Shown here: piece by piece, positions 9,159 to 18,729 of the stretch
Position numbering within the stretch: position 1 is the first letter of the stretch
Layout of the letters: the number at the start of each line of letters is the position of its first letter
DNA from: Oligoflexia bacterium
Lineage (GTDB): Bacteria; Bdellovibrionota; Bacteriovoracia; Bacteriovoracales; Bacteriovoracaceae
DNA length: 46,998 bases
Assembly (NCBI GenBank): GCA_015232015.1
Contig: JADGAM010000013.1
Location: forward strand, 1-46,998
Direction of reading: 5' to 3'
Translations under genes and position numbers: made by a program
The notes under the pieces: generated by a model
The model's input: the letters and a program-made list of their open reading frames with translations, nothing else
What the model was told of the DNA's origin: nothing
Databases searched by the model: none

Positions 9159-9281
9159 GGGCCAATCCTATAACCTTCAGATTCTAGGCGCCAAGGATCG
9201 AGAGAGGAGGCGTACTCTCCTCGTACGCCGCACGAACGAGAGACGCAGGCAACGACGAAGATGGGTTATTATGATTGGCCC
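9159..9281. repeat. GC-rich element with terminal inverted repeats, possibly a MITE-like palindrome or structured RNA
   Basis: The ends are GGGCCAATC (9159-9167) and GATTGGCCC (9273-9281). The pairing continues inward imperfectly (TATAACC against GGTTATT). TTA flanks both ends directly, which fits a 3-bp target duplication. The core is far more GC-rich than the surroundings. It holds a perfect hairpin GGCGTAC (9209-9215), a 7-nt loop and GTACGCC (9223-9229), with a competing GAGGAG/CTCCTC pairing (9204-9209 with 9217-9222). No coding frame is evident. It resembles dispersed palindromic repeats, but copy number cannot be tested here. It sits upstream of the OPT transporter gene and downstream of the receiver genes. 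Confidence 0.7.
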
Positions 9282-9385
9282 TTAATTTAGACTACACTTG
9301 ATAGTCTAGCTTATTTAATCTACACTAATCTAAATCACATTAATGTATTTCATTTTTACTAATGTTTTTTGGAGGGTAAATATTT

Positions 9386-11356
9386 ATGACTATAAACACC
9401 TCGACAAATTCGAATGAATCTAGTCATCAAAATCAAGCAACAGTAACAACACTGAATACAAATTCCACAACAGAAAAAGAAAAAAGCAAAGAAAAAGGCC
9501 AAGACGAAATATACCAAACTGAATTACACTGGTATCGAACTGTTTATCAAGGAGACCATGTTCCCCAATTAACTGTTCGAGCAGTTGTAATGGGAATGTT
9601 TTTGGGTGGCTTTATGTCACTTTCAAATTTGTATGTTGGTTTAAAGACTGGTTGGGGTCTAGGAGTTGCCATCACTGCTTGTATTTTATCTTTCACAATC
9701 TACAAAACTCTAATGACTATTTTCCCCAATTTCTTTAAAACTGAAATGTCTATCTTAGAAAATAATTGTATGCAATCAACTGCATCTTCTGCTGGTTATT
9801 CAACTGGTGGAACTATGGTTTCAGCAATCGCAGCTTACTTAATAATCACCGGCAATCATATTCCATGGCCTACTCTCGCGCTCTGGACTTTTTTCCTTGC
9901 AACACTTGGTGTTTTCTTGGCCATCCCTATGAAGAGACAAATGATTAATCGAGAACAATTAAAATTTCCAAGTGGTATCGCTGCTGCAGAAACTTTAAAG
10001 AGCCTTCATTCTAAAGGAGGAGACGCGATTATTAAGGCACGTGCTCTTGGATTTGGTAGTCTTTTTGGAGCGTTAATTGCTTGGTTTAGAGACGGAGGAA
10101 AACCTTTTGCCATTCCCGGAATGTTACCTCTTCCCGGAACAATTAATGGCATTCCTTTTGTGAAATGGACTTTATCGTTTGAAATGAGTGCTATCATGAT
10201 TGCCGCTGGTGCCATTATGGGTTGGAAAATATCTTGGTCCCTACTCTTAGGAGGTGCAATCAATTACGGAATTCTTGCTCCTAAAATGGTTGAACTTGGT
10301 GCTATCGATGCAAGTAAACTTGGTTATCGTGCAATCGTTAGTTGGAGTACATGGGGAGGAGCTGCTATTATGGTCGCTTCAGGACTTCTAACTTTCTTCT
10401 TGCAATGGTCAGTAATAAAACGCTCTATTGTTAATTTCATTAGTGGCCTAAGTAAATCATCATTATCCTCATCAAAATCATCGACCTTTGCCGATAAAAT
10501 TTCTGATTCCAAACTTGATCCTTTAAAAAGAATTGAAGTACCACCTCTATGGTTTGCAACTGGGGCCATTCTTTCTGGTGCGGGTTGTATGGCACTTCTA
10601 TACTTTGCATTTCATACTTCATTTGTAATGGGAGTAATTGCAGTTGCCATGACGTTCTTCTTAGCATTGGTTGCATGTCGAGCAACTGGCGAATCAGATA
10701 TCACTCCTATCGGGGCCATGGGAAAAATTACTCAATTAGCATTTGGAGTTTTAGCTCCAACAAATATTATAACAAACTTGATGACTGCCTCTGTAACTTC
10801 CGGGGCGGCCGCTTCTTCAGCAGATTTATTAACCGATCTTAAGAGTGGTTATTTGTTAGGAGCAAATCCTCGCAGACAATTTATCGCTCAATTTTTAGGA
10901 GTTTTTGCTGGAGTATTAGTTGTAGTTCCTGCTTTTTATTTATTAGTACCAGACGCTTCCATGCTTGGTTCAGACAAGTGGCCTGCCCCTGCAGCTCAAG
11001 TATGGGCGGCAGTTGCAAAATTACTTGCACAAGGCCTACAGGCCTTACATCCAACGGCCCAAATTGCAATCCTAATAGGATCAATTGTAGGAATAATATT
11101 AACTTTAATTGAACGAAATGCTCCTGAAAAAATACGGCCTTTTATTCCATCATGTATGGGAATTGGTCTTGCAATGGTAATCCCATTTTTTAATTCACTA
11201 TCAATGTTTATTGGAGCTTTAATCGCTCTTGTTCTAACTAAAAAAGCTCCTGTTGCAGCAGAACGCTTTATAATTCCTGTTAGCTCAGGTATTATTGCAG
11301 GTGAATCTATTCTTGGAGTTATTATTGCTTTATTAGGTGCTACAGGCATTTTATAA
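9386..11356 (+). CDS. OPT-family (oligopeptide) transporter
   Basis: A 656-aa polytopic inner-membrane protein with roughly 14-16 hydrophobic segments. The first is preceded by VPQLTVRAVVMGMFLGG and includes SNLYVGLKTGWGLG, a hallmark of the OPT superfamily. FKTEMSILENNCMQSTASSAG and the central CRATGESDITPIGAMGKITQ are also typical. OPT proteins import oligopeptides or metal chelates in symport with protons. The substrate here is unknown. The first 50 or so residues are a Thr/Asn/Ser/Glu-rich cytosolic tail. GGAGGG lies 9 nt before the ATG. The radical SAM gene follows 22 bp after the stop and may be co-transcribed. Confidence 0.9.
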   Translation: MTINTSTNSNESSHQNQATVTTLNTNSTTEKEKSKEKGQDEIYQTELHWYRTVYQGDHVPQLTVRAVVMGMFLGGFMSLSNLYVGLKTGWGLGVAITACILSFTIYKTLMTIFPNFFKTEMSILENNCMQSTASSAGYSTGGTMVSAIAAYLIITGNHIPWPTLALWTFFLATLGVFLAIPMKRQMINREQLKFPSGIAAAETLKSLHSKGGDAIIKARALGFGSLFGALIAWFRDGGKPFAIPGMLPLPGTINGIPFVKWTLSFEMSAIMIAAGAIMGWKISWSLLLGGAINYGILAPKMVELGAIDASKLGYRAIVSWSTWGGAAIMVASGLLTFFLQWSVIKRSIVNFISGLSKSSLSSSKSSTFADKISDSKLDPLKRIEVPPLWFATGAILSGAGCMALLYFAFHTSFVMGVIAVAMTFFLALVACRATGESDITPIGAMGKITQLAFGVLAPTNIITNLMTASVTSGAAASSADLLTDLKSGYLLGANPRRQFIAQFLGVFAGVLVVVPAFYLLVPDASMLGSDKWPAPAAQVWAAVAKLLAQGLQALHPTAQIAILIGSIVGIILTLIERNAPEKIRPFIPSCMGIGLAMVIPFFNSLSMFIGALIALVLTKKAPVAAERFIIPVSSGIIAGESILGVIIALLGATGIL

Positions 11357-11378
11357 AATAATTTATAAAATAATATAT

Positions 11379-12653
11379 ATGTTTAATTTTTCAACTAAAC
11401 TTAAATTTTTACGGGCCGCTATTACCAAAAAAAACCCCATCTACGCGCAAATTGCAATTGAATCTCATTGCAATTTGCGCTGTAGAATGTGTGGACAGGC
11501 CAATAGTAATAGCAATTATAATAATAGCTATCGTGCATCTTCAAATTTAAGTTTAGAACAAATTGATAGAATTGCTTTCAATCTACAAAAAACTGGTTTG
11601 CCCTTAATTGTTTTAACTGGAGGTGAACCATTTTTACGTTCAGATCTAGATGAGATTATAAAAATTTTTAATAAACATAAAATTGCTACCCGAATTCAAA
11701 CCAATGCTACCCTAATTACTAAAGATAAAGTTGAGAAGCTTTTAGCTCTTGGTCTTACAGAATACTCTGTATCACTTGATACTCTTGATGCTAAAAAACA
11801 AGATTACATTAATGGAATGGAAGGTTCATGGGAAAAGGCCATCCGAGGAATTGCTACTCTTTCAGAAGTTCTTCCAACTACTACTAATTTTTCACTAATA
11901 AATACAGTCGTATCAAACTATAATTTACTTGAATTACCTACTATCTCAAAATTTGTTACGGCCATTGGCTTTTTTCATTCATTAATCCCTGTGCACTTTG
12001 AGATAAAATCACAACAACAAAGAGAAAATATTTTTCGTTCCAGTTCTTCAAGCAATTTAATAATATCTGCTACTGATTGGGAGATTATCGATGATATTTA
12101 TTCACAATTATTACAGATGAAAAAATCAGGCCATCATATTCACAATAGCAAAATATTTTTACAACAAAGTAAAGAATTCTTAAAATATGGAAAACCTTCT
12201 AATTCTAGCTCAACTTCTAGTTCGAAATTTACAAAAAATAAGTTTAAAAATAAATGTGATTCTCCAAATTTATATTTCCATATCAATTCTCGTGGTCACA
12301 TGACTCCTTGTCTAGACCTTATCTCTGATATCAGTGTTCTGGATCCTCAATTTATTTCAAAATATATGAGTGGTGAAATAAATAAAAAATTAAAACAACT
12401 AACATCTAATTGTTCAGGATGTATCTATCCTTGCTATGCTGAAATCAGTTATTTTTGTCACAGTTTTAGTGCTTTTATCGAAAGAGGATTTGGTGAAATA
12501 AAATATAAACGCTATAAACGCAAATCGTTAACATTCGATCAAATATTAGATATGAGTAAAAAATACTCTCTATCATCATCTTCTTCATCTTCATCTTCAT
12601 CTTCGTTTGAATCCTCAAAAAAACATAATAATTTTGGACATCAAGATGTTTAA
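11379..12653 (+). CDS. Radical SAM protein with SPASM-like C-terminal cysteines
   Basis: A 424-aa radical SAM enzyme. CNLRCRMC (C31, C35, C38) is the CxxxCxxC motif that binds the [4Fe-4S] cluster and SAM, and LTGGEPFLR is the GGE motif. The C-terminal third has a C-x12-G-x4-C pattern (ending GHMTPC) and then CSGCIYPC and a further Cys, which fits a SPASM/Twitch auxiliary-cluster domain. A GTG at 11337 is in frame and would overlap the transporter gene by 20 bp. The ATG at 11379 gives the usual short N-terminus, but neither has a clear Shine-Dalgarno sequence. The C-terminus ends in a Ser-rich tract from a (TCATCT)n repeat. It overlaps the next gene by 8 bp. The substrate is unknown. Confidence 0.88.
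   Translation: MFNFSTKLKFLRAAITKKNPIYAQIAIESHCNLRCRMCGQANSNSNYNNSYRASSNLSLEQIDRIAFNLQKTGLPLIVLTGGEPFLRSDLDEIIKIFNKHKIATRIQTNATLITKDKVEKLLALGLTEYSVSLDTLDAKKQDYINGMEGSWEKAIRGIATLSEVLPTTTNFSLINTVVSNYNLLELPTISKFVTAIGFFHSLIPVHFEIKSQQQRENIFRSSSSSNLIISATDWEIIDDIYSQLLQMKKSGHHIHNSKIFLQQSKEFLKYGKPSNSSSTSSSKFTKNKFKNKCDSPNLYFHINSRGHMTPCLDLISDISVLDPQFISKYMSGEINKKLKQLTSNCSGCIYPCYAEISYFCHSFSAFIERGFGEIKYKRYKRKSLTFDQILDMSKKYSLSSSSSSSSSSSFESSKKHNNFGHQDV
12574..12604 (+). repeat. TCATCT microsatellite in the radical SAM gene
   Basis: Short TCATCT/TCT units encode a run of about a dozen serines at the C-terminal end of the radical SAM protein, after the cysteine-rich domain. The unit keeps the reading frame. 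Confidence 0.8.
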
Positions 12654-14232
12654 AATCAAATTCAAGTTATCTCCTTATTTGGAGATATTTTCAGTAATTT
12701 ATATTTTAATACCAAATTTTATCTTTTTTTCTTGTTGGCCCCAAATACCCATCGCAATTTTTTTAACTTTATTACTCGTAATTTCAAGCTTTTTAGTTAT
12801 TAAAAATTTATACAACGATAGTAATAATGATAATACCCAAAATAAATATCAACAAAAATTTGAAACCAATCTACCAACCATATTTATTTGTCTTATTGGT
12901 ATAATTTTATGGGTTTATTTTTCTGGTATTGGTGGTTTTTATTTTCAAAATGGTGATTATGAAAAACACAATGCTATCTTCTATGATCTAGCAAACTTCG
13001 ATTGGCCTTTAACATATTTATCTCCTGCTTCTCTTACTTCTGATCTCAGTACACAAAAATTTCCTATGGTATATTATTTTGGTTATTATTTAACTCCCAC
13101 ACTTATTGAAAAATTTACAAGTTTAGCCATTCATGAATGGTTTATCCTTATTTGGTCAATCGTTGGAATCTCGTTAGTTTTTTTATGGATCGTTAAACTA
13201 ACTAATAAATTTACAATTCTTTCTCTGATATTTATGATTTTTTTTAGTGGTTTAGATTTAATTGGATATATATTATATAAAGGTCATCTGCCCACTTCCT
13301 TCTCAGAACATATTGAATATTGGACATGGGTTTGGCAATTCTCCTCCAACACAACAATGCTTAATTGGGTTCCTCATCAAATAATTCCTGCTTGGATTCT
13401 CACTCCCTATATAATACATCGAGTTTTTGAAAAAAAAGATATCAGCGACGTATTCTTCATTAGTTCTATGAGTTTAATGTGGACTTCATTTATTTCTATA
13501 GGACTCTTTCCCTTTGTGGTAATTGGTTCCTTGCTCTATTTTAATAAAAAAGTATTTTCATTTCAAAATATAATTGCCGCTATTTTTATTGTTCCCATTC
13601 TAGCTTTATTTTTTATCAGCGTTGATTCCCATGTTACTCATGGATGGGTTATGAACATACATCCTAAATTAAAATTTTACTTGTGGGTCCCAATATTTAT
13701 TTTTCTTGAAATTGGAATCTATTATCTTTTTATTTACAAGAAAATTATTGCCATTACCAAAAATGATTTTAAAAAATACTCTTATGTTATAATTGCATTC
13801 TTATCTTTGATTACTGTTTTGTTTTACCATTATGGTGAATTTAATGATCTAGGAATGAGAGCATCTATCCCTGCCCTTTGCATCTTGCAAATATTTTTAT
13901 GGCGTCACTTGCCTCCATTAAAAATTTGGTACCGTTCAATATCTTGTTATATTTTCTTTTTATTATTTATTATTGGGGCGGCAGCACCTTTAATGGAAAT
14001 GATTCGCTCTCATACTAATCCACAATTTTACATTCCCTACATATCACTCCCCTACTGGGGTCGAAAACATATTCACCTTACTTCACAATATTTTGGTAAA
14101 GGAGATTCATTCTTTTTTAAATATATTGCAAAACAACCTAATGAAAAAAGTAAACTGCAAGTTATTCCTCAAGATGTTTGGCAACGTTTTCAAATGTTTC
14201 GAAGACAGCGCGAAGAGATTAGATCAAATTAA
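12646..14232 (+). CDS. Polytopic membrane protein, possibly GT-C glycosyltransferase-like
   Basis: A 528-aa protein with about 11-13 hydrophobic segments. The ATG at 12646 overlaps the end of the radical SAM gene, giving translational coupling; an in-frame TTG lies at 12607. Between the third and fourth segments is a large loop with GDYEKHNAIFYDL and, further on, YYFGYYLTPTLIEK. An acidic/His-containing first loop in a many-helix protein recalls GT-C type lipid-linked-sugar glycosyltransferases and related uncharacterised membrane proteins, but no signature is decisive. Another conserved-looking stretch is NTTMLNWVPHQIIPAWILTP. Coupling to a radical SAM/SPASM gene suggests a shared pathway, perhaps in envelope modification. 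Function unknown. Confidence 0.75.
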   Translation: MFKIKFKLSPYLEIFSVIYILIPNFIFFSCWPQIPIAIFLTLLLVISSFLVIKNLYNDSNNDNTQNKYQQKFETNLPTIFICLIGIILWVYFSGIGGFYFQNGDYEKHNAIFYDLANFDWPLTYLSPASLTSDLSTQKFPMVYYFGYYLTPTLIEKFTSLAIHEWFILIWSIVGISLVFLWIVKLTNKFTILSLIFMIFFSGLDLIGYILYKGHLPTSFSEHIEYWTWVWQFSSNTTMLNWVPHQIIPAWILTPYIIHRVFEKKDISDVFFISSMSLMWTSFISIGLFPFVVIGSLLYFNKKVFSFQNIIAAIFIVPILALFFISVDSHVTHGWVMNIHPKLKFYLWVPIFIFLEIGIYYLFIYKKIIAITKNDFKKYSYVIIAFLSLITVLFYHYGEFNDLGMRASIPALCILQIFLWRHLPPLKIWYRSISCYIFFLLFIIGAAAPLMEMIRSHTNPQFYIPYISLPYWGRKHIHLTSQYFGKGDSFFFKYIAKQPNEKSKLQVIPQDVWQRFQMFRRQREEIRSN

Positions 14233-14427
14233 CTACTGTTTTACAGTTAATTATCTATTAAACAATAGCGAATTTTCCCCCTAATGATCCACTATATAGA
14301 CTAGCTAATTTTTATTACAAAAAAATTAAATTTTTATCAAATAAGATGAATTAATAAGAAATTAAATTTAAGCTGATAATAAGTTGGTATATAAATAAAG
14401 AATTTAAATAATAATAGAAAATAAAAT

Positions 14428-14431
14428 GGAG
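14428..14431 (+). promoter_or_regulatory. Ribosome-binding site for the HAD phosphatase gene
   Basis: GGAG sits 6 nt before the ATG at 14438. It overlaps an upstream in-frame ATG at 14426, so the later start is preferred. Confidence 0.55.
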
Positions 14432-14437
14432 CAAAAA

Positions 14438-15292
14438 ATGAATAGGCGAATTGGTTTTTTAATAGATATGGATGGAGTTATTTATAGAGGAAATGAACTC
14501 ATTGATGGTTCAGTGAAATTTATAAATTTATTAGAACAAAGACAAATACCTTTTACTTTTCTTACCAATAATAGCCAACGAACACAAAAAGATATTATTG
14601 TAAAATTAAATCGCTGGGGATTAAAAATTAATGAAGATAATGTTTACACTAGTGCTCTTGCAACAGCTCGCTTTCTTTCACAACAAAAACCAAACGGAAC
14701 TGCTTTCATTGTAGGGGAAGGAGGCCTTTTTAATGCTCTTAATGATGTAGGATATGCCATTGTTGATAAAAATCCAGATTTTGTAGTTATTGGTGAAGGA
14801 AGGTTGCTCAACTTAGAAATAATGGAATTGGCCGTTAGATTAGTTTCAAAAGGGGCCCGTCTGATTGCTACCAATTTAGATGCCAACTGTCCAACAGCAG
14901 AGGGGGAAATCAGACCAGGCTGTGGTGCTTTTGTTAAATTGATAGAAGAGGCCACGGGCAAAAAAGCTTTTAGCGTTGGTAAACCTTGCCCTATTATTTT
15001 TAGATCCGCTAGAAAGAGACTTAATCTTGGAACTGATGATACCATTGTTATAGGTGATACTATGGAAACTGATATCTTAGGTGCTGTTTCTTTAGGGCTT
15101 ACTTCTATTCTAACTTTAACCGGCTCTACCAAAAGAAATGATTTAATTAATTATCCTTACCGACCAGACATTATTATTGAATCAATAAAAGAAATGCCAG
15201 ATATTTTGGATTCACATATATTGACTGCTAACCTTAATCATTCTGATTTTAAAGATAGCGATTTCAGAAATTACAAATTTATAGAGACGTAA
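14438..15292 (+). CDS. HAD-IIA family sugar-phosphatase (NagD-like)
   Basis: A 284-aa hydrolase of the HAD superfamily, class IIA. Motif I is FLIDMDGVIYRG (nucleophile D10 and D12), motif II is FLTNNSQRT, the motif III lysine lies in FSVGKPCPIIF, and motif IV is VIGDTMETDI. The cap region between motifs II and III is of the IIA (NagD/pyridoxal phosphatase/p-nitrophenyl phosphatase) type. Enzymes of this group dephosphorylate small phosphorylated metabolites; the substrate cannot be told from sequence. The C-terminal 20 residues are an extra polar tail. The gene stands alone on the plus strand, 205 bp after the membrane protein and converging on the PLD gene with a 42-bp gap. Confidence 0.88.
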   Translation: MNRRIGFLIDMDGVIYRGNELIDGSVKFINLLEQRQIPFTFLTNNSQRTQKDIIVKLNRWGLKINEDNVYTSALATARFLSQQKPNGTAFIVGEGGLFNALNDVGYAIVDKNPDFVVIGEGRLLNLEIMELAVRLVSKGARLIATNLDANCPTAEGEIRPGCGAFVKLIEEATGKKAFSVGKPCPIIFRSARKRLNLGTDDTIVIGDTMETDILGAVSLGLTSILTLTGSTKRNDLINYPYRPDIIIESIKEMPDILDSHILTANLNHSDFKDSDFRNYKFIET

Positions 15293-15334
15293 ATTTAAGG
15301 ACAACTTAAGAACAATTTTATTATTAATGTGTTT

Positions 15335-17365
15335 TTACATGAAACTTTGAAAAAGCTGAAAAAATTTAGATTTGAACATATTCCATTTTGTGAAAAGATC
15401 TTTGTTTTTTTCTAAAGTAATTTTTTGAGTTAGTGCTGGTCTATCAAATATTTTTTTACCACAAACAATTTTTTCATCACTATCTTTTAAACCAAGATCA
15501 TAATCAAATATATCACTAATTTTCTTTCCTAAGTTTTCGTCAATAACTAATGACATCAACTCAGAATTCATCTTTTCACTTCTAGTATTTAAATTACTAG
15601 ATCCAATCATAGATGCCACATCATCAATAACAAGCGTTTTACTATGAACCGTGGCCCCTGGCCAATAACTATCTGGAATATTACACTTATATATTTGAGA
15701 TAACATTTCTGCATATTTTTTTACTTTTTTATTTGATAAACCAAAGATAAATTCTTTTTTTAACTTTTCTTTTTGTTTATCTCTCTTTTTCTTATCTTTT
15801 TCATCTTTAGATAAATCATTTAGTATTTTATCTTTCTCTTCTTCTTTTAATTTTGAAAATGCTTGAAGTTTATCCGTATATTTTTTTTCCTGTTCCTCCC
15901 TATCTTTCTCAATAATATCTTCAAATGGTTTGTTACCTTGCCACTCATAAATTATTACGCCACTTTTTAATAAATCTCTATAATGGCCTAAAGCTGCATT
16001 ATAAATTGGTTTGCCAACATCCAGAGAATTATATGAATTAGTAATAATCTCAACTTTAACTTTCCTCTTGGCGGCATCCATTAAAGCATTTTTCATTTCA
16101 GAGGTTAAAGACATATATGGAATAAAAATACGAGCACTCTTTTTAGCATGTTTTAATAAATATTTTATTGTTTCTAATGTCTTTGTATAATCTTTCCATT
16201 TGCCTTTTTCAGAACCTTTTTTCTTTACTAATTTATAATTTGATAATGGATCATCAAAAATTATTCTCACTTTGGCATTAAGTGAATCCATATTATCGGA
16301 GGCAGGGACTAGTTTAGGAACCACGCTATCTTTGTCTTTGTCTTTGTCTTTGTCTTTATCTTTGTCGCTAAAAACATCACTTCCAATTTTAGCAACACTT
16401 GTATCCTTTTCATTTTTTTTATCTGAACTATCGTCATCTTCAAGTTTTTTTAATTTTTCTTTTGCAGACAACTCAAATGGATATACTCTCTTTGGACGAT
16501 TTTCTTTTAAATAACTAAAAGCTGGGTCATCTGCTAAAGCATCATCCATTAGATATCCTTGAAATAAACATGCACTTTTGGCCTTTTTCCAAGGAGCACT
16601 AAAAAAACTTTTAAAACTTTTAAACCAATTGCCCATTTCGGTTTTTTTCACATAGAAATTCTCCACTTTCTTTGCTGCTGGCCCCGAAATTAATACATCT
16701 GTATCATGCCATCCTTTTGGCCCAACTGCCTGATACTCATCTCCAATATTTTGTCCACCTACTATCACATGTTTTCCATCAGCAAGAAATATTTTTTCAT
16801 GAATATGGTTTTTTAAAAAATTAAATGACCAATTTTCAAACCAGGCCGGTGAATTCCATTTAACAGAAGGTTCATCAAATAATCTATCTAATCTTTTAGT
16901 GATCTTCTTTCCAAATGTATCTCCAACCGATAACGGTGATGTCCAATCCAGCATTAATTGAAGACTCATATTATTCTTCTTTGAAATAGGAGCAATTCCT
17001 AATTTTTTATTTGAAAGAGCATCATACATCAATTCCCCTTGTTCATCTGGAAACCAATAAGGAACAGTTAAATATAAACGCTTTTTTGCCTTTGCTATCA
17101 ATTCCAATCTTTCGTTAAGTGCTTTTGGTCCTCGATGAAGCAATTTCACCTGATCTTCGGTCTCTTTGCAAGCAGTAATTTCATCTAAATCTGCTCGCGC
17201 CTTTTTAGTATTTAAATATTCTAGTAAACTTCGAGTGTCTTCTTTTTCTTTCTTTTTTGATTGAGATGCTAAAACAAACTGACAACAAAGGATAAAACTC
17301 AAAATAATTATAAATATATTTTTCGAAATATTCTTTTTATTTTTAATAATAATTAAATCATACAT
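15335..17365 (-). CDS. Exported phospholipase D-like protein with two HKD motifs (paralogue 1)
   Basis: A 676-aa protein with an N-terminal signal sequence (IFIIILSFILCCQFVLA). Two complete HxKx4D motifs are present: HEKIFLAD followed by GGQNIGDEY, and HSKTLVID followed by GSSNLNTRSE. This is the cardiolipin synthase/PLD transphosphatidylase arrangement, acting on phosphodiester bonds. The signal sequence places it outside the cytoplasm. Lys/Asp/Glu-rich inserts lie between the two domains, including a (KD)n run from a CTTTGT hexamer array, and a long coiled Lys/Glu stretch lies before the second HKD. A second exported PLD protein is at 39623-41770. The substrate is unknown. GAGGA precedes the ATG. 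Confidence 0.85.
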   Translation of the reverse strand: MYDLIIIKNKKNISKNIFIIILSFILCCQFVLASQSKKKEKEDTRSLLEYLNTKKARADLDEITACKETEDQVKLLHRGPKALNERLELIAKAKKRLYLTVPYWFPDEQGELMYDALSNKKLGIAPISKKNNMSLQLMLDWTSPLSVGDTFGKKITKRLDRLFDEPSVKWNSPAWFENWSFNFLKNHIHEKIFLADGKHVIVGGQNIGDEYQAVGPKGWHDTDVLISGPAAKKVENFYVKKTEMGNWFKSFKSFFSAPWKKAKSACLFQGYLMDDALADDPAFSYLKENRPKRVYPFELSAKEKLKKLEDDDSSDKKNEKDTSVAKIGSDVFSDKDKDKDKDKDKDSVVPKLVPASDNMDSLNAKVRIIFDDPLSNYKLVKKKGSEKGKWKDYTKTLETIKYLLKHAKKSARIFIPYMSLTSEMKNALMDAAKRKVKVEIITNSYNSLDVGKPIYNAALGHYRDLLKSGVIIYEWQGNKPFEDIIEKDREEQEKKYTDKLQAFSKLKEEEKDKILNDLSKDEKDKKKRDKQKEKLKKEFIFGLSNKKVKKYAEMLSQIYKCNIPDSYWPGATVHSKTLVIDDVASMIGSSNLNTRSEKMNSELMSLVIDENLGKKISDIFDYDLGLKDSDEKIVCGKKIFDRPALTQKITLEKNKDLFTKWNMFKSKFFQLFQSFM
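16330..16367 (-). repeat. CTTTGT hexamer array in the PLD gene
   Basis: About six CTTTGT units (one as CTTTAT) encode alternating Lys-Asp in the linker between the two HKD domains. Mirror-frame Leu-Ser ORFs seen on the plus strand here are shadows. Confidence 0.85.
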
Positions 17366-17628
17366 TTTTTTATTTTCCTCTTATTATGAAATGTAAGACA
17401 GGTATTAAAATATTAGTTTATCGTTTATGTAATAGTATAAAGAGAAAATGTTTAAATGTTGCTTATGATTATAATAGAATAAATAAAAAAAATTTAGATT
17501 TTGAATAAAATGTAAAGCTTATACTAATTATATTTTTATTTTTTGAATTAATTAATTGGGAATTTAAAAATGTAAGTGCCAATATTTTTTATCGAATTAA
17601 CATTTTATTATACATTTTATTAAAATTT

Positions 17629-18729
17629 TTAGAATTCTTCTGGAAACCAAGGTAATAACCAATCTTTTTTAACTTTTTCAATTTGTTTGCGCCAAAAAGT
17701 AGACTTTAAAAGATTTTTCAAAAGATAAGGTTTATCTTGTATTACTAGTGCTTTATATTCTCTTATCTTTTTATCAAAATCATCTGCAGTACGTTTGGAT
17801 ACTTGGGATAAATCTCTTCCAAAAACTGTTCTGGCGCCAAATGCTTTATTAATTTCCTCTTTAGTTAGTTCTTGTAATTTTGTTTTTGTTTTTTTGAATT
17901 CCAAAAAAATATCACTTTTATCTTTAGAAAAAGTAATACTATCATCAAGTAGACGTGAAACCTGATTTAAAATAATCTCTTTATCAGTCCTTGAATAAAT
18001 GGCCTCATCCATAATTTCTGAAGGTCTTTTAGTTGAAGGCCTCCAACTTGCAAAATCATTGTATTTTTTAGATTGAATAACATAATTAAATTTATTATGA
18101 AAATCACCAGCGGGCTTTGGTATCCAACTACCCCCACGTTCTAACGATATTTCATCAATAGTAACAAGTCCGCTACTATTTCCAATTACTGTTCTTACTA
18201 TTCCTCCTAAAAAGGGAAACCATCGCCCTGGATGTCCTGAAAAAGTTCCAGTTGATTTATAAAATGGAATCCATTCTTCAGTTTTACCTAAATGATTTTT
18301 ATATGATAAACCTTTTACTTTAACTAAAATCATATCCCGGTCCTTCGTGGGATCTTCTTCATCTTTAAATATGCCAATAGGAATCACATCTTCGATCTCT
18401 AAGGAATCAAGAAAATTTTTATCCTCTTGTTCTTTAACTTGCTCTTTTAATTGTTCAGATATTTTAATAGCGTTCAATGTGCTGGTTGTTGTAGATAAAC
18501 AAGAAGGCATTGTTAATGTTGTTACTGCTGGTAGTGCTGTTACTGCTGATGCTGATGCTGATGCTGATGTTAATGCTGTGTTTGTTTGTGTTTGGGCTTC
18601 TTCTTTCTTTACTACAACCAACTCTGGATTTTGGAGGCCACCTTCTGTTGCTCCCCATGAAAAACTGCTTATAGACATTACATAAATAATATTTATTACA
18701 ATTACAATAGTTACATAATTTTTCATCAT
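17629..18729 (-). CDS. Exported protein of unknown function, 366 aa
   Basis: Not recognised. It begins with a signal peptide (YVTIVIVINIIYVMSISSFSWG) behind AAGGAA. A low-complexity Thr/Ser/Ala region follows (residues about 45-75), including SASASASA from a GCTGAT array. The mature part has a block with VIPIGIFKDEEDP, WIPFYKSTGTFSGHPGRWFPF and ISLERGGSWIPKP, which reads like a compact beta-rich domain. After it comes a Lys-rich helical tail ending in WLLPWFPEEF. It lies between the pseudo-protease gene and the PLD gene on the same strand, each separated by about 260 bp, so probably not one tight operon. Confidence 0.6.
   Translation of the reverse strand: MMKNYVTIVIVINIIYVMSISSFSWGATEGGLQNPELVVVKKEEAQTQTNTALTSASASASAVTALPAVTTLTMPSCLSTTTSTLNAIKISEQLKEQVKEQEDKNFLDSLEIEDVIPIGIFKDEEDPTKDRDMILVKVKGLSYKNHLGKTEEWIPFYKSTGTFSGHPGRWFPFLGGIVRTVIGNSSGLVTIDEISLERGGSWIPKPAGDFHNKFNYVIQSKKYNDFASWRPSTKRPSEIMDEAIYSRTDKEIILNQVSRLLDDSITFSKDKSDIFLEFKKTKTKLQELTKEEINKAFGARTVFGRDLSQVSKRTADDFDKKIREYKALVIQDKPYLLKNLLKSTFWRKQIEKVKKDWLLPWFPEEF
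18545..18568 (-). repeat. Four GCTGAT hexamers
   Basis: GCTGAT occurs four times in tandem. On the minus strand it encodes alternating Ser-Ala in the linker after the signal peptide of the unknown exported protein. Confidence 0.85.

Noticed and set aside
9386-14232. A RiPP cluster around the radical SAM gene
   Set aside because: No precursor-like small gene was found in 9111-9385 or 14233-14437; kept only as a loose hypothesis.
16272-16514. Plus-strand Leu-Ser repeat frame
   Set aside because: Shadow of the CTTTGT array in the PLD gene on the minus strand.
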